This document shows, piece after piece, positions 26,695 to 34,808 of a stretch of DNA of 64,000 bases (positions are counted from its first letter, which is position 1; the number at the start of each line of letters is the position of its first letter). Below the pieces are notes generated by a model. The model ran no database searches. It was not told where the DNA came from and saw only the letters and a list, made by a program, of their open reading frames with translations. This stretch comes from S015-6 sp964384945 (GTDB lineage Bacteria > Desulfobacterota > DSWW01). The position numbers were made by a program, and so were the translations under genes. The DNA lies in contig CAYLMK010000013.1 in the NCBI GenBank assembly GCA_964384945.1, positions 1-64,000 on the forward strand, written 5' to 3'.

Positions 26695-26710
26695 TGGCAC
26701 CGATCTTGCC
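26695..26710 (+). promoter_or_regulatory. Sigma-54 (-24/-12) promoter
   Basis: TGGCAC (26695-26700), five bases, then TTGC (26706-26709) match the sigma-54 consensus TGGCACN5TTGC exactly. The small-subunit gene begins about 60 bases downstream. The rest of the 26437-26768 gap is AT-rich around 26530-26580 and holds the enhancer palindrome, but no gene. Confidence 0.85.
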
Positions 26711-26768
26711 CAAGACGGGGGCCAGGTAGGAATCGGTCCGGCAGGTTTTTCAAAAGGAGGAGATTCCC

Positions 26769-26942
26769 ATGTCCACATCCACATGCAAGGAATGCAAGCA
26801 ATTCTTCCCGATGCAGGAGAACCCGGGAAAGGGGGACTGCGTTCAGAGGGTGGTGGACCCTCGTCAGGCCTATTACAAGGCCAAGCCCGTCGATGCGGAC
26901 CGTCAGGCAGGCGACTGCCCGCATTTTCTGAAAAAGACCTGA
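26769..26942 (+). CDS. Small iron-sulfur subunit of the glycyl-radical enzyme
   Basis: This 57-aa gene has a strong ribosome site (AAAGGAGGAG, about 7 bases before ATG). The protein has four cysteines (Cys6, Cys9, Cys24, Cys50) in the pattern CKEC ... KGDC ... AGDCP. That is the arrangement of the small 4Fe-4S subunits accompanying benzylsuccinate-synthase-type glycyl-radical enzymes (BssB-like), where they cap or stabilise the large subunit. It is the first gene after the sigma-54 promoter, 58 bases before the catalytic subunit gene, so the two form an operon. Calling it a subunit of that enzyme is inference from context and family resemblance. Confidence 0.8.
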   Translation: MSTSTCKECKQFFPMQENPGKGDCVQRVVDPRQAYYKAKPVDADRQAGDCPHFLKKT

Positions 26943-27000
26943 ACCCGGGGCGAAACAGGAAGGGATTCCCGTTCGGCCCTCACGAACCAAGGAGGTAACC

Positions 27001-29502
27001 ATGGCGACACCGGCTGAACTCGAAAAGGAAGTGACCGAGCACGAAGGGAGGCAGGAGTGGTGGTGGGTGGCCGAGAGGAAGCGCTCGAAGCGGCTCGACT
27101 ACCTGCGCAAGGCGGTCTGGAAGAAGGGCGCCATCGGCGGAAACTATGCGCCGGGGATCAAGCTGGATCTGGAAATGCCCACCCTCTTCACCGATATGTG
27201 GAGGTTCTGGAAGTTCGACCCGCCCATGCTGAGACGGGCGAAGGCCCTCGCGCACGTGCTGGACAACGTCACCATCTTCATCACCGATCATGCCCAGCTC
27301 GTGGGCTACATGGGCAGCCTGCCGCACACGATTGCCTGGCGCGTGGACGGCGCCAGCATGGTGAACGAAGAGGTCTACAACGAGCCCGGGATCCACGAGG
27401 AGCCGGAAGAGCAGTCGCTCAGGAAGGTTGCCGAGCTGAACGAGTACTGGGCGGGCCAGACCGCGGTGGACAAGGTGGGTAGGCTTCTCGACCCGGAGGA
27501 TGCGGTCAAGTTCATGAGCGGCGCCATCGGTTGGGGCGTGCCCACCTCGGCCTACGGGTACTCGAACAAGAACTACGAATACTTCATGACCGGCGAGAGG
27601 GCCTTCGAAGACATCCTCCGGGAGATCGACCGGCACATCGAAGAGGCCGAGGAAAGGACCATCGGCGTTCCCGGGCCGGAAATCCTCGACCTCTACGACC
27701 GTATCCAGAACTGGGAGGCCATGAAGATCGTCCTGGAGGCAAGCATTCGCTATGCCCGACGGTACGCGAGGTTGGCCAGGATTCTTGCGGAGAACTTCGA
27801 GAGCGACTCGAAGCGCAAGGAGGAATTGCTCCGGTTGGCCGAGACGTGCGAGCGGGTGCCTGCCAAGACTCCGCGCACCCTGCAGGAATCGCTCCAGTAC
27901 GACTTCTTCGTGCAGATCATCTGCCGCCTGGAGGCCCACGAGGGTGCCTGGCCCTCCCGGCCCGACTACTACCACGGCCCGTATTACGACCGCGATGTGA
28001 ACGTGGAGAAGAACATCACGCGGGAAGAGGCCCTGGATCTGATCGGGGAGTTCATGATCCGGACCTATGAGGTGGGAGGCTTCGGCCCGCGGTGGGCGCG
28101 CGAAGGGCTCCAGGGGATTACCGGCACCTGGGTCTGGACTATCGGGGGGGTCAAGCCGGACGGGTCGGACGCATGCAACGACATGACCGTCGCCCTCATG
28201 CAGGCGGCCCGGCTGGTGCGGGTGGCCAACCCCACGCTCAGCTTCCGGTGGCACCCCAAGGTCAAGGACGAGGTGATGCGGGAGGTCTTCGAGTGCATCC
28301 GGCAGGGGCTCGGCTACCCGAACATCCGGCACGACCCCGTCCTGGTGGCCAACGCCATGCACTGGCACGGCCACCCAATCGAGGAGGCCCGGCTCTGGAT
28401 GAACCAGGCCTGCATGTCGCCGTGCCCGCCCACCAAGCACGGCCAGCAGCCCATGCGCATGGCATCGGCCACGGCGAACTGTGCGAAGATCATCGAGTAC
28501 GCCCTGATGAACGGCTATGACCATGTGGTGAACATGCAGATGGGGCCCAAGACAGGCGATGCCCGCGGCTTCACCGATTTCGAGCAACTCTTCCAGGCAT
28601 GGGTCAAGCAGATGGAGTGGCTCTTCAGCACCCTGGTGCGCACGGTCAACCTCGGGAGGTACAAGGATTCCGAGTTTTACGGAAGGCCCTTCCTGTCGGC
28701 GATCTCCGAGCGCTCGGTCGAGTCCGGCCTGGACGTCTGCAGGCCCGAGGGGGAGCGGGGGAACTGTTGGATAACCGCCTTCACGTGGGTGGAGAACGCG
28801 GACAGCCTGGCGGCCGTGAAGAAACTGGTGTTCGACGAAAAGAAGTACACCATGGACCAGCTCATCACGGCGCTCGAGGCCAACTGGGAGGGCTACGAGG
28901 AGATGCGCCTCGACTTCGTGAGAAAGGCGCCCAAGTGGGGCAACGACGACGACTACGTGGACGACATCATGCTCCGCTGCCTGCGGGAGTGCGCGCGCTT
29001 CTCCCGGGTACTCAAGTGCCCGAGCGGCAACAGTTGGCCGATTCTGCCCGAGAACGTGAGCGGGAACATCCATTACGCCAATATCGTGGGTGCGCTGCCC
29101 AACGGGCGAAGGCTGGGCGACGCCCTGTACGACGGGGGCATTTCGCCCGGGCCCGGGTTGGACAAGAAAGGCCCGACCGCGGTTCTCAAGTCCTGCGGCA
29201 AGATCGACCACGTGACCGACGGCCGTGCGTTCTTGTTGAACCAGCGGCTCTCCCCCACCCAGCTCGCGGGCGAGAAGGGGTACCAGCTCTGGAAGGCCTA
29301 TATCCGCACCTGGGCGGACCTGGGCATCGATCACGTGCAGTTCAACGTGGTCTCCGATCAGACGCTGCGTTCCGCGCAGAGGGATCCGGAGAAGTATTCG
29401 GAGCTCATCGTCCGGGTGGCCGGATACAGCGCGCACTTCGTGGACATCAGCCGGAAGACCCAGGACAACATCATCCAGAGAACCGTCCAGGGTATCGGAT
29501 AA
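27001..29502 (+). CDS. Glycyl-radical enzyme, benzylsuccinate/alkylsuccinate synthase (X-succinate synthase) type, catalytic subunit
   Basis: Enzymes of this group add a hydrocarbon or alkyl-aromatic carbon radical to fumarate, giving a substituted succinate, the first step of anaerobic hydrocarbon breakdown. The 833-aa protein has the glycyl-radical motif RVAGYSAHFVDIS near its end (Gly808) and the active-site thiyl cysteine in MNQACMSPCPPTKHG (Cys471, with a second Cys475). Length, position of both residues and the SPxPPTKHG-type loop fit the X-succinate synthase branch better than pyruvate formate-lyase or choline lyase. The ribosome site AAGGAGGTAACC is ideal. It is preceded by the four-Cys subunit and followed by a hairpin and an acyl-CoA ligase. 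The true substrate cannot be read from the sequence. Confidence 0.85.
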   Translation: MATPAELEKEVTEHEGRQEWWWVAERKRSKRLDYLRKAVWKKGAIGGNYAPGIKLDLEMPTLFTDMWRFWKFDPPMLRRAKALAHVLDNVTIFITDHAQLVGYMGSLPHTIAWRVDGASMVNEEVYNEPGIHEEPEEQSLRKVAELNEYWAGQTAVDKVGRLLDPEDAVKFMSGAIGWGVPTSAYGYSNKNYEYFMTGERAFEDILREIDRHIEEAEERTIGVPGPEILDLYDRIQNWEAMKIVLEASIRYARRYARLARILAENFESDSKRKEELLRLAETCERVPAKTPRTLQESLQYDFFVQIICRLEAHEGAWPSRPDYYHGPYYDRDVNVEKNITREEALDLIGEFMIRTYEVGGFGPRWAREGLQGITGTWVWTIGGVKPDGSDACNDMTVALMQAARLVRVANPTLSFRWHPKVKDEVMREVFECIRQGLGYPNIRHDPVLVANAMHWHGHPIEEARLWMNQACMSPCPPTKHGQQPMRMASATANCAKIIEYALMNGYDHVVNMQMGPKTGDARGFTDFEQLFQAWVKQMEWLFSTLVRTVNLGRYKDSEFYGRPFLSAISERSVESGLDVCRPEGERGNCWITAFTWVENADSLAAVKKLVFDEKKYTMDQLITALEANWEGYEEMRLDFVRKAPKWGNDDDYVDDIMLRCLRECARFSRVLKCPSGNSWPILPENVSGNIHYANIVGALPNGRRLGDALYDGGISPGPGLDKKGPTAVLKSCGKIDHVTDGRAFLLNQRLSPTQLAGEKGYQLWKAYIRTWADLGIDHVQFNVVSDQTLRSAQRDPEKYSELIVRVAGYSAHFVDISRKTQDNIIQRTVQGIG

Positions 29503-29518
29503 GACGTTCGAGGTTTGC

Positions 29519-29555
29519 GAGGAAGGCGCGGCCGAGGTTCGAGCCCGCCTTCCTC
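29519..29555 (+). terminator. Hairpin after the glycyl-radical enzyme gene
   Basis: A perfect 10-bp stem (GAGGAAGGCG, 29519-29528, with CGCCTTCCTC, 29546-29555) and a 17-base loop begin 17 bases after the stop codon. Only a short, broken T-run follows, so it may be a weak terminator or an mRNA-stabilising hairpin that lowers expression of the ligase gene. Confidence 0.5.
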
Positions 29556-29641
29556 CTTTGCAAGCCCCTGACAAGGGGGCGCCGACCGACAAGGGTACGG
29601 AAGGGTTCGGGAGCGCCTTGCGCGCGAGGGAGCGAGGGTCG

Positions 29642-31210
29642 ATGGACGCAGCATGGGACGTGGGGTGCATCCCGCGAAAGCGGGCCGCCATGCACCCGGC
29701 CAAGCAGGCGGTCATCTACGAGGACCGACCGGTCACCTATGCGGCCCTGAACGAGGGCTCGAACCGCTGCGCGCACATGCTTCTGAAGAAAGGAATCCGC
29801 AAGGGGGACCGGGTCGCGCTGGTCCTCCTGAACAGTGTGGAGTTTCTCGAAATCTACTTCGCATGCGCCAAGCTGGGAGCCATTCTCGTCCCGCTGAACT
29901 GGCGGCTTGCAGGCCCCGAACTGCTCTACCAGATCAACGATTGCGGTGCCCGGCTCCTGGTCTTTCATGATGCCTTTCTGGGTACCGTCGACACGGTGCG
30001 CAAGAACCTGAAGGTCGACAAGGACAAGTTTCTCTGGCTCGAGAGCGGCAGTCCCGGCCTCTGCGGGGCCGCCTCGCAGGGGTGCCCGCCTTGGGCGGAA
30101 GACTTCCGGGACCTCGTCGGAAATGCGTCGGCCAAGGAACCCGGCCTGGACCGCTCGGTGACCCTGGACGACCCGCTCGCCATCGTCTACACGTCCGGTA
30201 CCACCGGGAATCCGAAGGGGGCCGTGCTGTCGCACGGGCAGACCTATTTCAAGAATTTTCAGGTCGGCATCTATACGGGCGCCCGTCCCGATGACGTGGT
30301 GGTGGCCCAGATGCCCCTGTTTCACTCCGGGGGACTGTTCATCGTGGCCACGCCCGCGCTGTGCGGCGGCATGACCCTGGTGATGCGAAGGGGCTTCGAC
30401 CCGAATGAATTCGCGCAGGACATCCAGCGCTACAGGGGAACCGTGGTCTTTGCCCTGACCACCATGTGGCGGATGATCCTGGAGACGGGAACACTCGACC
30501 GGATCGACGCGAGCAGCGTGCGGTGCGTGGTGGGCGGCGGGGAGAGGACGCCTCCCACCCTCTTCGATGAGCTGGCCAAGCGCGGCCTCTTCATGCAGCA
30601 GGGATTCGGCCAGACCGAGAACTCGGCCATGATGCTCCTGCCCAAGGAGGACATCCACCGGAAGCGGGGTTCCGTCGGAAAACCCGGCTTTTTCACGGAC
30701 GTCTGGATCGCCGGGCAGAACGGCAAGCCCCTTCCCCCGGGCGAGATCGGCGAGATCGTTGCAAAGGGGCCCACCGTGATGAGCGGCTACTGGAACATGC
30801 CCGAGGCCACCGAAAAGGCGATCGTCGACGGCGTGCTGCATACCGGGGATCTGGGCTACATGGACGAAGAGGGTTGTTTCTACATCGTGGACAGGGTGAA
30901 GGACATGTACCGCAGCGGAGGGGAGAACGTCTATCCTGCCGATGTGGAGAAGATCCTCCTCACCCATCCCAAGATAGCCAATGCCGCGATCATCGGGGTG
31001 CCCGACGAGAAATGGGGGGAGACCGGGATGGTCTTCATCGTGCCGCACGAGGGGGAGAGCCTGACCCTGGAGGAGGTCCACGGGCATCTCGACGGCAAGG
31101 TGGCCCGGTTCAAGTACCCCCGGCACCTGAGAGTCGTGGACGAATTGCCTCTGACCCCCACCATGAAGGTGAAGAAGGCGGAACTGAAGGAGAAGTACGC
31201 GGGCCGATGA
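29642..31210 (+). CDS. Acyl-CoA synthetase (AMP-forming), medium/long-chain fatty-acid or dicarboxylate type
   Basis: This 522-aa ANL-family ligase has AMP-binding motif VYTSGTTGNPKGAVLSH, PLFHSGG, QGFGQTENS, VLHTGDLGYMDEEG and DRVKDMYRSGGENVYPADVEKIL, with the C-terminal lysine region TPTMKVKKAEL. It is complete. The group includes FadD3/FadK-like and pimeloyl-type ligases. Its place behind the glycyl-radical enzyme suggests it activates a substituted succinate or a derived acid to its CoA thioester. Alkylsuccinate pathways use a ligase at this step, whereas benzylsuccinate pathways use a CoA-transferase. That role is inferred. The ATG at 29642 follows GGGAGCGAGGG. Confidence 0.85.
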   Translation: MDAAWDVGCIPRKRAAMHPAKQAVIYEDRPVTYAALNEGSNRCAHMLLKKGIRKGDRVALVLLNSVEFLEIYFACAKLGAILVPLNWRLAGPELLYQINDCGARLLVFHDAFLGTVDTVRKNLKVDKDKFLWLESGSPGLCGAASQGCPPWAEDFRDLVGNASAKEPGLDRSVTLDDPLAIVYTSGTTGNPKGAVLSHGQTYFKNFQVGIYTGARPDDVVVAQMPLFHSGGLFIVATPALCGGMTLVMRRGFDPNEFAQDIQRYRGTVVFALTTMWRMILETGTLDRIDASSVRCVVGGGERTPPTLFDELAKRGLFMQQGFGQTENSAMMLLPKEDIHRKRGSVGKPGFFTDVWIAGQNGKPLPPGEIGEIVAKGPTVMSGYWNMPEATEKAIVDGVLHTGDLGYMDEEGCFYIVDRVKDMYRSGGENVYPADVEKILLTHPKIANAAIIGVPDEKWGETGMVFIVPHEGESLTLEEVHGHLDGKVARFKYPRHLRVVDELPLTPTMKVKKAELKEKYAGR

Positions 31211-31347
31211 GGACACAGGGGCTCGCCCTGTCGAGACCGAAAGGCAGGCGGACGTTCCTGATTCCGCAGGCCGCGTGATGCTGGCTGCGGTCGGTCGGCG
31301 TCGGGGGATCTCCAGAGGTGTCAGGCCGCGCCTTGGGGGAAGGGCGG

Positions 31348-32097
31348 TCAAACGGCCTTCTCGTAATGTGCGACGATGCGGTTCCTCACGTCCTCCATGA
31401 GGTCTTCCATCGGGCGCCTCGCGACCTCTTCGCTGGGAACGGGATCCAGCACCTCCACCTCGATCGTACCGGGCCGAAAGGCCAGCTCTCCCTTGGGCAG
31501 AACCGCCGCCCCGCCCCGGACCACGACCGGCAGGATCGGCCAGCCGGCCGTCTGTGCGGTTCGAAATCCGCCCTTCTTGAAAGGACCGATCCTGCCTTCC
31601 AAGCTACGCGTCCCTTCGGCAAAGAAGAGCATGGAGATGGTCGGCGGGAGGTTCCGGATTCCGGCCCGGAGTTCCTTGACCGCCTCGGCCGTGTTGGATC
31701 GATCCACAAAGATGCATCGGGTGAGTTCTACCGCGTAACCGAAAAGCGGGATCTTGCGCAGCTCCTTTTTCGCTACGAACCGGACGATCACGGGCAGTTC
31801 GGCCACCAGGGCGAGGATGTCGAAGTGGCTCTGGTGGTTGGAGATGATTGCATACGAGCGGTCCTTCCGGATCTTCTCCGTTCCGGTCGACCGTGTCCTT
31901 ACCCCGGCGGCGGTGAGGATGATGCGGTACCAGATCCGCACGAAGAACTGCGTCTTTCGCTGGCTCGGATCGATGCGCGCCGTCAGCACGACAGGGAAGA
32001 AAACCAGAAACGTGGCCGCGCCGACCCAGAAACAGAGCCAGCCGATCTTGAGCAATCGAACGACCGTGTGCAGGACCTCTTTCCTCTCTCCGCCCAT
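31348..32097 (-). CDS. plsC: 1-acyl-sn-glycerol-3-phosphate acyltransferase (PlsC family)
   Basis: The 249-aa membrane-associated protein has a hydrophobic segment at about residues 12-42, then the acyltransferase motifs: NHQSHFDILAL (the HX4D catalytic pair), RCIFVDRS, FFAEGTRSLEG and ILPVVVRGG. It transfers an acyl group to lysophosphatidic acid in phospholipid synthesis. It is divergent from the acyl-CoA synthetase gene at 32257, with 159 bases between them. The ATG at 32097 has a G-rich ribosome site (GGGGGGCGG). Length is normal. Confidence 0.9.
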   Translation of the reverse strand: MGGERKEVLHTVVRLLKIGWLCFWVGAATFLVFFPVVLTARIDPSQRKTQFFVRIWYRIILTAAGVRTRSTGTEKIRKDRSYAIISNHQSHFDILALVAELPVIVRFVAKKELRKIPLFGYAVELTRCIFVDRSNTAEAVKELRAGIRNLPPTISMLFFAEGTRSLEGRIGPFKKGGFRTAQTAGWPILPVVVRGGAAVLPKGELAFRPGTIEVEVLDPVPSEEVARRPMEDLMEDVRNRIVAHYEKAV

Positions 32098-32180
32098 CGA
32101 TCCGCCCCCCCGGAGCAAGGCTACCACGATGCCTTGTGGGGGGCAACAGAATCTTTCGTTCGAGACGGTCTCCGCCTGCA

Positions 32181-32209
32181 TTGACAACGAGAAGGCCCGT
32201 GTGTTGTAT
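32181..32209 (+). promoter_or_regulatory. Possible promoter of the truncated acyl-CoA synthetase gene
   Basis: A perfect TTGACA (32181-32186) is followed at 17-18 bases by TTGTAT/TGTATG, a poor -10. It lies in the gap between two divergent genes, about 50 bases before the start at 32257. Confidence 0.35.
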
Positions 32210-32256
32210 GAACGAAGGGTCGCCAATGCCGGCGCCTCGGCCGGAGAGGGAGCGCG

Positions 32257-33651
32257 ATGGAATTCGAGACGGTCCATGAGATGTACCGGCACTGGTTCGA
32301 GACCCGCTCGAGCCTGGCCGCCTACCACCGAAAGGCGGGCGGGCGCTGGGAGGCCGTCACCTGGCAGGCTTTGGGGGAGCAGGTAACACATTTTGCCCTG
32401 GGCTTGACCGCCCTGGGCATGGAATCCCGGGACGCGGTCGCGATCCTCAGCACGATGGGTGAGGAGTGGGACGTCGCGGAGAAGGCGATCCTCGCCGCGG
32501 GGGGGGTGGCGGTCGGCTGCTGCCATTCGAACACGCCTTCTCGGGTCGATTACGTGCTCCGGCATTCGGGGTCGCGCTTCCTCATCGTGGAAAACAGGGA
32601 GCAGTGGGACAAGGTGCTGCAGGGCCGGGAGGACCTGCAGCGGGTCAAGCGATGCATCGTGATCGACCCCAAGGGCACGGAGGGAGAGGGTCTTCTTGCA
32701 TTCCGGGATGTCCTGGAACTGGGCCGGAGGCAGAGGGGGAAGTACGATGCGGAACTGCTCAGGCGGTCCTCGTCGGTGCGGGCCGATGACACGGCGATCC
32801 TCTTCTACACGTCGGGCACCGCCGGTCCTCCGAAGGGCGCGATGCTCTCTCACCGGAACGTGATCGAGGCCTGCCGGAGCGTGCGGGATCTCAATGTCTT
32901 CTCGGCGCACGACGTGACCGTCCTCTGGCTCCCCATGTCCCACATCTACGGTCGCATCGGGCAGATTGCAGGGGCCTATATCGGAATGCAGGGGTACTAT
33001 GCCGAGGGATCGGAAAAGCTCTTGGAAAACCTCAAGGAGATCCGTCCCACGGTCTTCTGCAGCGCACCGCAGATCCTCGAGAAGGTGCACGGCCGGATCC
33101 TGGGCGAGGTCGCCAAGGCCTCCCCCGTGAAGAAAAGGGTCTTCCTGTGGGCTCTCGGCGTGGGCCTGGCCCGAAGCCGTCTCCTGCAGCGGGGGCTGAA
33201 CCCGCGCCTCTCCCTGGGCATCCGGTATCGGTTCGCCGAACGGCTCGTGTTACGCAGGGTCCGGGACGCCTTCGGCGGGAAGATCCGGACCATCGTGTCG
33301 AGCGGCGCTCCCATTTCGAGGGAGATCCTGGAATTCTTCCATGCCGCAGGCATTCTTCCCCTGGAAGCGTACGGGATCAACGAGGCGCTCCTTTGCGCCA
33401 TGAACCGCCCGGACGCCTACCGGTTCGGCTCCGCCGGGCCGGCGGCGCCCGGCGTCCGGATCCGGATCGCCCAGGACGGAGAGATCCTCGTGAAGAGCGG
33501 CATGGTCTTCGGCGGATACCTCGGCGACGAGGCAAGGACGCGGGAGGCCTTCACCGAAGATGGCTGGTTCGCCACCGGGGACGTGGGGAGGATCGATTCG
33601 GACGGCTTCGTCTGGATCACGGACCGCAGGAAGGACGTCTGCCGAGGGTGA
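32257..33651 (+). CDS. Long-chain acyl-CoA synthetase (FAA1-like), lacking its C-terminal subdomain
   Basis: The 464-aa protein follows the long-chain (FAA1/FadD15-like) acyl-CoA synthetase pattern: FYTSGTAGPPKGAMLSHRN, LPMSHIYGRIGQ, a long helical insertion, SSGAPISREILEFF, YGINEA and FATGDVGRIDSDGFVWITDRRKD. Complete members are about 600 aa and continue after DRRKD with the GGKNI hinge and the C-terminal lid carrying the catalytic lysine. Here the frame ends five residues later (VCRG, stop), so about 130 residues are missing. The 80 bases before the convergent gene hold no trace of them, so a deletion is more likely than a frameshift. Adenylation might survive, but thioester formation should not. 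Confidence 0.8.
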   Translation: MEFETVHEMYRHWFETRSSLAAYHRKAGGRWEAVTWQALGEQVTHFALGLTALGMESRDAVAILSTMGEEWDVAEKAILAAGGVAVGCCHSNTPSRVDYVLRHSGSRFLIVENREQWDKVLQGREDLQRVKRCIVIDPKGTEGEGLLAFRDVLELGRRQRGKYDAELLRRSSSVRADDTAILFYTSGTAGPPKGAMLSHRNVIEACRSVRDLNVFSAHDVTVLWLPMSHIYGRIGQIAGAYIGMQGYYAEGSEKLLENLKEIRPTVFCSAPQILEKVHGRILGEVAKASPVKKRVFLWALGVGLARSRLLQRGLNPRLSLGIRYRFAERLVLRRVRDAFGGKIRTIVSSGAPISREILEFFHAAGILPLEAYGINEALLCAMNRPDAYRFGSAGPAAPGVRIRIAQDGEILVKSGMVFGGYLGDEARTREAFTEDGWFATGDVGRIDSDGFVWITDRRKDVCRG

Positions 33652-33731
33652 TGGGGAAGCTCTCTCTCATAAGCGATCCCGGATCATTCCGGCGAGCACC
33701 CCGGCCGGCGCAAAGCAGATGTCCGACGGGG

Positions 33732-34772
33732 TCATGGGTGCGCTCCCCCGGCCTCAGCGCCGCGGTTCCCGCGCCCGTTGCCGCCGCGCCGCCCTGCCCG
33801 CGAGGCCCCGTTACGAGCGGCGAGCCATTGCGCCAGCGGCTCGAAGACCCATTCCTGCGCGATGTCGCTTACGAAGAGATCTGCATGCGCCACCGGGGTC
33901 TCCTTCGTGCCCACGCAGAGGATGTCTTTTACGCTCGATCCGATCTTGTCGTAGGCGCTCAGGGCCGAAGCCTCCGGAACGATCCCGTCCGCGTTCGAAA
34001 GGACGATGAGCAGGGGATTGTTCACCTTTGCCAGGGCTTCGGTAACGTTACGGCCGCGGATGACGAGGTCCCCGCGCTTCAGCCACAGGGAGATCTCGCG
34101 GTTGAGCATTCGATCGGGGTTCTCCACCGTGCGGATCATCTCGTTCATCTTCGAGGTGTCCACGATCTCCGGGTGTAAATAGACCTGAAGCAGTCCGGGG
34201 ATCCGCGTGAGCACGGGCATGGCGATCTTGGCAAAGGGACGAACCCCGCGGATCGCCAGCATTCCGGCCACCCGCGGCGAGCCGAAGGCGGCCTTGAGCA
34301 TCGGATGGATCCCGGACCAGCGCAGCGGGGCCCCGATGGTCACCACAGACCCCAGGAGGCTCTCTTCTCCGGAGAAGGCCAGGTGGGCGTAAAGGAATGT
34401 GCCGCCCAGACTGCATCCGACCGCGTCCAGGCGCTTTGCAGTCGTTTCCGTGTTCCGGGCGATGTAGTCAAAGGCGGCGCCGAGATCCGTGACGGCCGCG
34501 TCATAGAACCCGTAGTGCTTCCTGCCCCCCACGCGCCTCGAATTCCCCTGGGCCCGAAGGTTGATCGACCAGATCTCGAATCCCTTGTCCGCCCAGTAGG
34601 CCTCCATCGATTTTCCCCTGGGGTGGTATCCGAAGATGAATGCGTTCATCCCGTAACCCGGGATGATCGCCACGGGCCTCCGGGAACGATCGAGCGCCTG
34701 CGGTTGGCAGGTTCTCTTCAGGCCCAGAAGCCAGCCGTCTCCGTTGGGGACATAGTGCTTTTCTTGAATCAT
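33732..34772 (-). CDS. Alpha/beta hydrolase, PhaC-like
   Basis: This 346-aa hydrolase-fold protein has oxyanion segment IIPGYGMNAFIFGYHP, SINLRAQGNSR and nucleophile motif DAVGCSLGGTF (Ser in GCSLGG). The acid lies in LSNADGIVPE and the His in VAHADLFVS. The GxSxGG elbow and overall layout resemble polyhydroxyalkanoate synthase/depolymerase-like hydrolases, though PhaC normally has Cys as nucleophile. The last 25 residues are Gly/Arg-rich and probably disordered. Convergent with the truncated ligase (81 bases). Confidence 0.8.
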   Translation of the reverse strand: MIQEKHYVPNGDGWLLGLKRTCQPQALDRSRRPVAIIPGYGMNAFIFGYHPRGKSMEAYWADKGFEIWSINLRAQGNSRRVGGRKHYGFYDAAVTDLGAAFDYIARNTETTAKRLDAVGCSLGGTFLYAHLAFSGEESLLGSVVTIGAPLRWSGIHPMLKAAFGSPRVAGMLAIRGVRPFAKIAMPVLTRIPGLLQVYLHPEIVDTSKMNEMIRTVENPDRMLNREISLWLKRGDLVIRGRNVTEALAKVNNPLLIVLSNADGIVPEASALSAYDKIGSSVKDILCVGTKETPVAHADLFVSDIAQEWVFEPLAQWLAARNGASRAGRRGGNGRGNRGAEAGGAHP

Positions 34773-34784
34773 TCGATTCCCCTC

Positions 34785-34808
34785 AGCTATTAGCTGTTAG
34801 CTATTAGC
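34785..34808. repeat. Direct repeat AGCTATTAGC x2 (4-base spacer)
   Basis: AGCTATTAGC occurs at 34785-34794 and 34799-34808, separated by TGTT. It sits just upstream of the start of the hydrolase gene that ends at 33732 and is far richer in AT than its surroundings. It may be a dispersed genomic repeat unit or a slippage product. Confidence 0.6.

Noticed and set aside
26980..29715. Long open minus-strand frame opposite the glycyl-radical enzyme
   Set aside because: The plus-strand frame has catalytic Cys and Gly motifs and a perfect ribosome site; the minus frame is a shadow rich in His, Val and Pro.
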